A DNA stretch of 64,000 nucleotides from Zanthoxylum bungeanum (lineage: Eukaryota > Streptophyta > Magnoliopsida > Sapindales > Rutaceae), in contig SKCR01049650.1 of NCBI GenBank assembly GCA_019454045.1, forward strand, positions 1-64,000. The letters run 5' to 3'. The position numbers and the translations under genes are program-made. Positions 58,381 through 64,000 of this stretch are shown here, in pieces. Below the pieces are notes generated by a model, which was given only the letters and a program-made list of their open reading frames with translations, was not told the DNA's origin and did no database searches. Within the stretch, counting starts at the first letter, position 1; each line of letters starts with the position of its first letter.

Positions 58381-61172
58381 TGATGGGGTCAAATCAGGGA
58401 GGCGCAGCGGAAGGAGCGTTGTTCGGGTGAAATCGTAGTTTAAAATTTTTAAAGTTACGAATAAATTATTCAATATCAAATATTAATAATCCATTCATAT
58501 TTCACCAAAACTTATTTCTTCGATATCATATAACGATATAAATAATATAGAAACACCGCGAAACTTTTACGAAAATATTTTTCCGCAAAATAGTATAAAA
58601 CGTGTTTCCGGCCGAACGGACCAATCAATGCTCATGGGGACTGCCCATGTCAGCCCTAAAAATATTTGGACAGTTCTTGGGCTGCCCGAACAGTGCCCAG
58701 ATCACTGTTTGGGCAGCCGTTACTCGGTAACGCCGTTTTTCGCCGTTTTCGCATATTTTCACTCCGAAACAATTTCTGATAAATATTTTTCTTGGGAAAT
58801 TAAAATAAACTAATTTATTCTAATTACTCAATAAATAAAAACTGAATTTTTATCTGAAAATTCAGATTTATCATGAATTGTTATAAGACCCCCAAAGTTT
58901 TGCAATTTAATCATTTTGGTTCTTAAATATTCAAATACATATTTAATTGATTCCAAATCAATCCCAAAATAATTTTTACAATTTGCAACTTAAATCCAGA
59001 AACTTTCCAGAATTTCCGAAAATGGCCATAATTTTCCAGAATTTACGAAAACAGCCCAGAACTTTTATTAATTGTAATTTGGCCCAATTTGTTCAAAACA
59101 CATCAAGATCAATTCCAATTAATCCCAAATTTGACATACATCAAATATACATCAAATTATAACATATATATGAAAATGCCCAAAATTTGAGTGGGTTAAG
59201 AACCCTAATTTCATAAATTACTCAAATTGGGCAATTTAATTGATAAATTCAATACTTTAATCTTCAAATTTCCACACCAATTAAATATCACAATCATGAA
59301 ATTAATCAAGAATAATTCTAGGCTAATTATGAATGGCTAATTAACTCTAGAATGACAACTTTAATTTTCTAATTAATTTATTAAGCTTAATTACATTAAT
59401 AAGCAATTAAATTAATTATATATGTTAAACACCTTCAAACAAGTTTTCAACACATTAATTCAGATAATTAAACATTAGAGAAAATTCTAAGCTACACAAG
59501 TTGAAGCATAGAATCATAGAAAAAAATTTTAGTCGAAGAAAATTGGAAATAACTTACAAAACTCCAAGTTTCCAAGCTTTTCTCCATTTGTTCTTCACTT
59601 TTTCCTCTCAATTTTTAACTTAGTGAATTTTGAAAACCTTGTGTTGTATTGAAGAAATGAAATCCAAAATACTTATATATTTCCTTTGTTATTGCCGTGA
59701 CTAATAAAGAAGATAATAATAAGTATTTTGCAATTTGTTTCATTTTAATTGGAACGTGTTTACATAATAAAAGGATAACATTTATCCTATATAAAGTAAA
59801 CAAACAAGTGTCACTAATTATAACTTGCCATTTCCAAAAATAAATCATGTAAAAGATATTTGCTAATTTAATTAATTTAATTACTTAACATTTAAATAAT
59901 TAAATAATTAAAAAAATATATTATAATATATGTATTATATTTACATTAAATATACAAATACATATATATAAATGATTTATGTCAAATATCACAATTTGAT
60001 ATTTTATTAATTTGTATTTAATAATATCAAGTATTAAATACAAATACACAATAATTCGAAAATGACCCTTAAGTCCCAATTGCATGTATTTTTTTTGTTT
60101 AACCGTTAAACGAGTTATAAATAATCAGTATTATTCATAACAGTTGCTCTAGTGCTCTACGAGTATATTTCATTAGTGAGACTGTCTAGATTCAGACATA
60201 TCCGTCACGAAATCCAATTTCGTGTCCATAATTCACCCATCCGTAAATTATGACGACCACAGATAAACTCGCTGAATCAACAGGTCGAGGTCACTGCATA
60301 CGTATAATCCATCCGTCACAGGTATCCGGATTATCCTAGAGATATAGATATAAACGTCAAATCTCTATAGGAATAATCTCGTCGACATATCTATTAGCAA
60401 TCTCTAAATAACATTCGGAACTCACTTCCGAAGTATACTATGGCCATAGATTTAACAAATTGCTAATCACATTTTGACTACCTATGCTCTGTACACATAA
60501 CTGACAGATCCTATCTTGATACTCACAAGATAGCATGAGCATGAGTCCACACCCAACAAACAGGCGGAGGTCTGATCTAAATAGATCGGTGACGTGACTT
60601 CTATCTAAGTGTGGAGGATAACCCATATATCTACAATGGTATCTCAAGTCAAAGAATCAATATGCTACTCAACCTGAGAAGATTCCTAATGACGTTTGTG
60701 TACCATCTATTAGGAAATCTTCGGTGAGTCATTCAGTGTTTATCAAATAAATACCTACACGTCTATATGAGTCTCCAAAGACTCATGGTTCATTGGGATA
60801 AACCATCAGACCAAGTCCGATATACGACATGTACTGGTCTCAGCAGAGTTTACTAACCGACATGTGTTAGTAAATCTTGATCAGGAACTTAATTTAAGGA
60901 CATACAACTTATAGTGACACTTCCCAATCTCAATTACAAACTATGTTGTAACTGCGCACTACGTTGTAAAACTTGGGGTCTTTGTATAATATATATACAT
61001 ATCACTAAATGAGATTTAGTTTCAATCTAATCGAAATTAGATCGAATACGTATATAAAAGACAAGAGGTGCTACCATTTAAATTAGTAATATTATGGAAA
61101 AAGTTATTGCTCGTATTTATGAATAAGACATAAATACGATCCGAATTGGCGCTCAGAGCACCAACCCTAACA
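58381..61172 (-). repeat. C2 right (5') LTR
   Basis: 2792 bp, starting TGATGGGGTC (the partner has TGTTGGGGTC) and ending CCCTAACA. It includes about 0.65 kb (58740-59400) missing from the partner. Confidence 0.85.
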
Positions 61173-61779
61173 ATACTTCCATTTTGACATCACACCCAAT
61201 ACACTACGATTCTCAGTAAACCCAGAAGAGGCGTACACAGAACCTGTTAAAGCCCCAGACGACCAAACCCAAAGTATACTGATTGTCGTAAGTATTCGCG
61301 ATGCAAGTCTCAGATTAAGACCATATACACCTACCCTGATTCGGATTCCATAGACACATAGTCATACTACCAATAGGATTCCGAGAGGTCTATCCAAAGG
61401 AAAGCAATTCCCGTACCATCGGAAAACAGAACCTCCTATCACACTTGCATGAGTATCTAATACCCAAATATATGAGAACTATGTCGTTAAGCTTCTATAA
61501 CGTGCACAAGTGTAATACTAGCCTATTCCGCATTATCGATGTCCAGTCTCGATAATACTACGACTAGGGATATTTAATGATTAAACCTTACGTGGATTAA
61601 TACTGTCTCATATCTTATTAATCTCGTACTAATCATATGGACTTTTATCATTTATATATCTAGATAATCCAATTACAAATGAAAAAAAAAAGCAATTTCC
61701 TTTGTCACATAGTTAATTTTGTACAAGAACACCATATTCTTTACGAAATAGTGATTCTATGGGTTATAATTATCCAACA
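61173..61779 (-). repeat. Host C1 LTR, right part
   Basis: This continues 50955-52278 after C2, beginning with the duplicated ATACT. It ends at CCAACA (61779), followed by the polypurine tract. It closely matches 17553-18113. Confidence 0.85.
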
Positions 61780-62400
61780 ATCTCCCACTTGGCCTATATC
61801 CAATCACTCAAGTGTCCAACACCTGAACTATGTACGGGTCGCTCAAACTTGTGCTGAGAAATAGCTTTCGTCAGCGGATTTGCAAGGTTATCATCTGATG
61901 CGATTTATTCGATCATCATATCGCCACGATGTATAATCTCACGAATCAGATGAATTAGTTGAAGTACATACTTGGATCATTGATGAGACCGCGGTTCCTT
62001 AGCTTGTGCTGTAGCCCAGCTCAGTTGCTAACAGAACTACTCCTAATCCAATTAGGAATTTGTAGATCCAAAATTCTTCTTTTACTTCCTAAACTGCCGC
62101 AATATTCCACTTTTATTGTTTAATCGACAACAGTATCTTGCTTCAAAGATTTCCAGCTCACTGTTCCATTATTCAAACTAAATATATACCCTTATTGTGA
62201 CTTATAGTCGTCTTTATCGGTTTGGAAACTTGCAGCGGTGAACCCAGTACCTCAATTTTTCCTTCTCCAAAGATTAAGAATGCATCCTTAGTTCTTTTAA
62301 GATACTTAAGGATGTTCTTTACATCAATTCAGTGACCATCACCTAGATCGGCCTGAATGTGACTTAAGATTCTCAAAATATATGAGACACTAGGTCGCGT
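61780..62400 (-). pseudogene. Second host C1 copy: RNase H remnant
   Basis: The minus-strand match to 40640-41332 and to 18114-18700 includes the ADPLTK-equivalent region near 61870. Stops break it. It begins a second tandem internal region that runs off the window. Confidence 0.62.
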
Positions 62401-63330
62401 ACATGTCTAACATAGTACAGGCTCTTGGAGAGTGTCAGCGGCTTTCTAGATCTATCCCATAAGATCTTTATACCTAGAATAAAGCCTGTTTCTCCCAGGT
62501 TTTTCATGGAGAATTTTATGAAAGCCAAGCTTTCACCGATTATAGTATTGGAATGTTATTGCCGAGAAGCAATACATCATCAATATAAGGACAATTAATG
62601 TCAGTGCACTCCCACTAACCCTCTTATATACACAAGAAACATTTTCATTTTGAATTAAATCATATACCATTATGATTACATCAAAACTGTGGTTCCAAGA
62701 ATTCAATGCTTGCTTCAATCCATAAATGGATCGATTTAACTTGCATGTCTTGTTTGCATGTTTTGGCACGATAAAAGCTTCAGGATGTTGCATACAAACT
62801 TCCTCCAAAAGGTTTTCGTTAAGGAAAATGGTTTTGGCGTCTAGTTACCATATTTCATAATCGAAATATGCAACATTAGCAAGCATTATCCGAATGGATT
62901 TAATCATGGCAACAGGTAAAAGGTTTCATCGTAATCGACACTATATTGAAGACGATACCCTTTCGCTACAAGCCTAACTTTGTACATTTGTATATTGCCA
63001 TATTTCATTTTTGTTTTCACCATGAAGACTCATTTAGTACCAATAGGCACAATGCCTTCTCATACATCAACCAGTATCCAAACTTGGTTGGTATACATGG
63101 AATCAATTTCAGACTTCATGGCACTTTGCCACAAAAGGATTCGATAAATTGTATCACTTCCTCATACGTAGTCGGTCCATCTTCCTCAATAAGATTAATA
63201 TCTATATGAGGTGAGAGTCAGGTTGTTTTCTGACTCTCTCCGATATATGCGGTTATTATGTATTCGAAGATTGTGGTACAGTTTCATCCCTGATGAACTG
63301 TTCATGTTCCATAAGGGATCGGTGACTGGA
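62401..63330 (-). pseudogene. Second host C1 copy: reverse transcriptase remnant
   Basis: The frame 62533-62808 keeps EEVCMQHPEAFIVPKHANK, CKLNRSIYGLKQALNSW and ALTLIVLI, followed by a decayed LMMYC in place of YVDD. Upstream to 63330 the MDSMYTNQVW-type and EEMIQGI-type stretches can be traced with frameshifts. It is more like the host copy at 18912-19570 than the young copy. Confidence 0.75.
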
Positions 63331-64000
63331 ATAGTATCACTCTAATTTTCATCGAGTTTTACTTTCTTCCCACTTACCACTCATTTAGGAATTCCTTTTC
63401 GAGGAAAACCGCATGGAGAGCAACAAATATATTGTTCTCTTGTGAGTTGTATAAGTACTATACTTTGGTTTCCCTAGGACAACCTACAAATTGGCACTTA
63501 TCCGATTTGGGTTCTAGTTTGGTATCATCCAAACGTTTAGAGAAATCCGATTTTTATCCTGCTCATATCTAATATGAAGTCTGTCAAACTGATTTTCATA
63601 GAACCTTATTCAAATAAGTATTGCAATGTTTAATGCGTATCTTTAGAAGGAAATTGGTAGCTCGGAGTGACTTATCATTAACCTTACCATGTCAAACTAA
63701 GTTCGATTTCTCCGTTCGGTCACACCGTCAAATTGAGGTGTTCCGGGAGGAGTCCACTGTGGAAGAATACCATACTCTTTCCAGAAATCTTGAAACTCAT
63801 ATGTTTAAGTATTATCCACCATGGTCCAACCATAATGTTTTAATTCTTTTATCGGTCTATTTTCTTACTTCGTGTCGAAATTCTTTCAATTTCTCAAAAG
63901 TTTTCGACTTGTGTTTCATAAGATACACATAACCATAATGCGATGCCATATCCATAAAGGTTACGAAGTATTCATATCCACATGTAGCCTAGATAGACAT
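63331..64000 (-). pseudogene. Second host C1 copy: integrase remnant, cut by window end
   Basis: This matches 42440-43080 on the minus strand (LNSA/ILNKVP-equivalent near 63620, core region near 63780-63980). It is frame-broken and continues beyond 64000. Confidence 0.68.

Larger units (their letters stand above)
52279..61172 (-). mobile_element. Copia-like element C2, non-coding interior (TSD ATACT)
   Basis: It is flanked by perfect ATACT (52274-52278 and 61173-61177). LTRs are 52279-54418 and 58381-61172, TG...CA, with a Met-tRNA primer site next to the right LTR and a polypurine tract (TGAGCAAGTGGGAGAAATT on the minus strand) next to the left one. The 4.0-kb interior has no reading frame above 60 codons and no recognisable pol motif. 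It looks like a large retrotransposon derivative (LARD-like). Copia assignment rests on primer site and tract only. Confidence 0.82.

Overview
This is plant nuclear DNA, most likely from a flowering plant. It is AT-rich and consists almost entirely of nested LTR retrotransposons. I see no ordinary host gene, tRNA, rRNA or CRISPR array. The species cannot be told from the sequence. The plant assignment rests on Angela/BARE-like Ty1-copia pol motifs, initiator-Met and Asp tRNA primer sites, Tat/Athila-type polypurine-tract modules, and a plant-type LOG (cytokinin-activating) gene.

Layout. The base layer is an old Ty1-copia family (called C1 here) in reverse orientation, arranged as LTR (9212-9642 plus 17553-18113), internal region (18114-20021, 36797-38620, 48785-50954), LTR (50955-52278 plus 61173-61779), and the start of a second internal region (61780-64000). 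Other elements split it, most with a readable 5-bp target-site duplication (TSD). They are a forward C1 copy (307-9211); LOG element 1 (9643-17552, TSD GTAAA); LOG element 2 (20022-36796, TSD GTAAC/GTAGC); a young reverse C1 copy (38621-48784, TSD ATTAC); and a second copia-like family, C2 (52279-61172, TSD ATACT). LOG element 2 itself contains a solo C1 LTR (24833-26813, TSD CAGTT) and an internally deleted C1 element (29852-36526, TSD ACACG).

The most notable system is the pair of LOG elements. These are gypsy-type (Tat/Athila-like) non-autonomous retrotransposons with no recognisable pol. Between gag and the 3' LTR, in sense orientation, each carries an intronless gene for a LOG-family cytokinin riboside 5'-monophosphate phosphoribohydrolase. 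Copy 1 (12902-13555) is intact at 217 codons, keeps the LOG signature, and sits in a young element with an open 394-codon gag-like ORF. Copy 2 (23349-24002) is collinear with no indels but has an in-frame stop at codon 64 and damaged signature residues. The LOG protein ends in KRRR followed by LDLNL, an EAR-like tail. LTR 2 carries a G-box/ABRE-like cluster upstream of its TATA box; LTR 1 has an unrelated U3 region.

Other structure in the window: C1 LTRs contain a chain of short hairpins with mostly three-base loops and stem covariation between copies. C1 and C2 leaders each carry a spaced, repeated short motif sharing the core CTTTGGC. All pol genes here are broken, although those of the 38621-48784 element need only a few frame corrections. 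All alignments and counts were made by eye.
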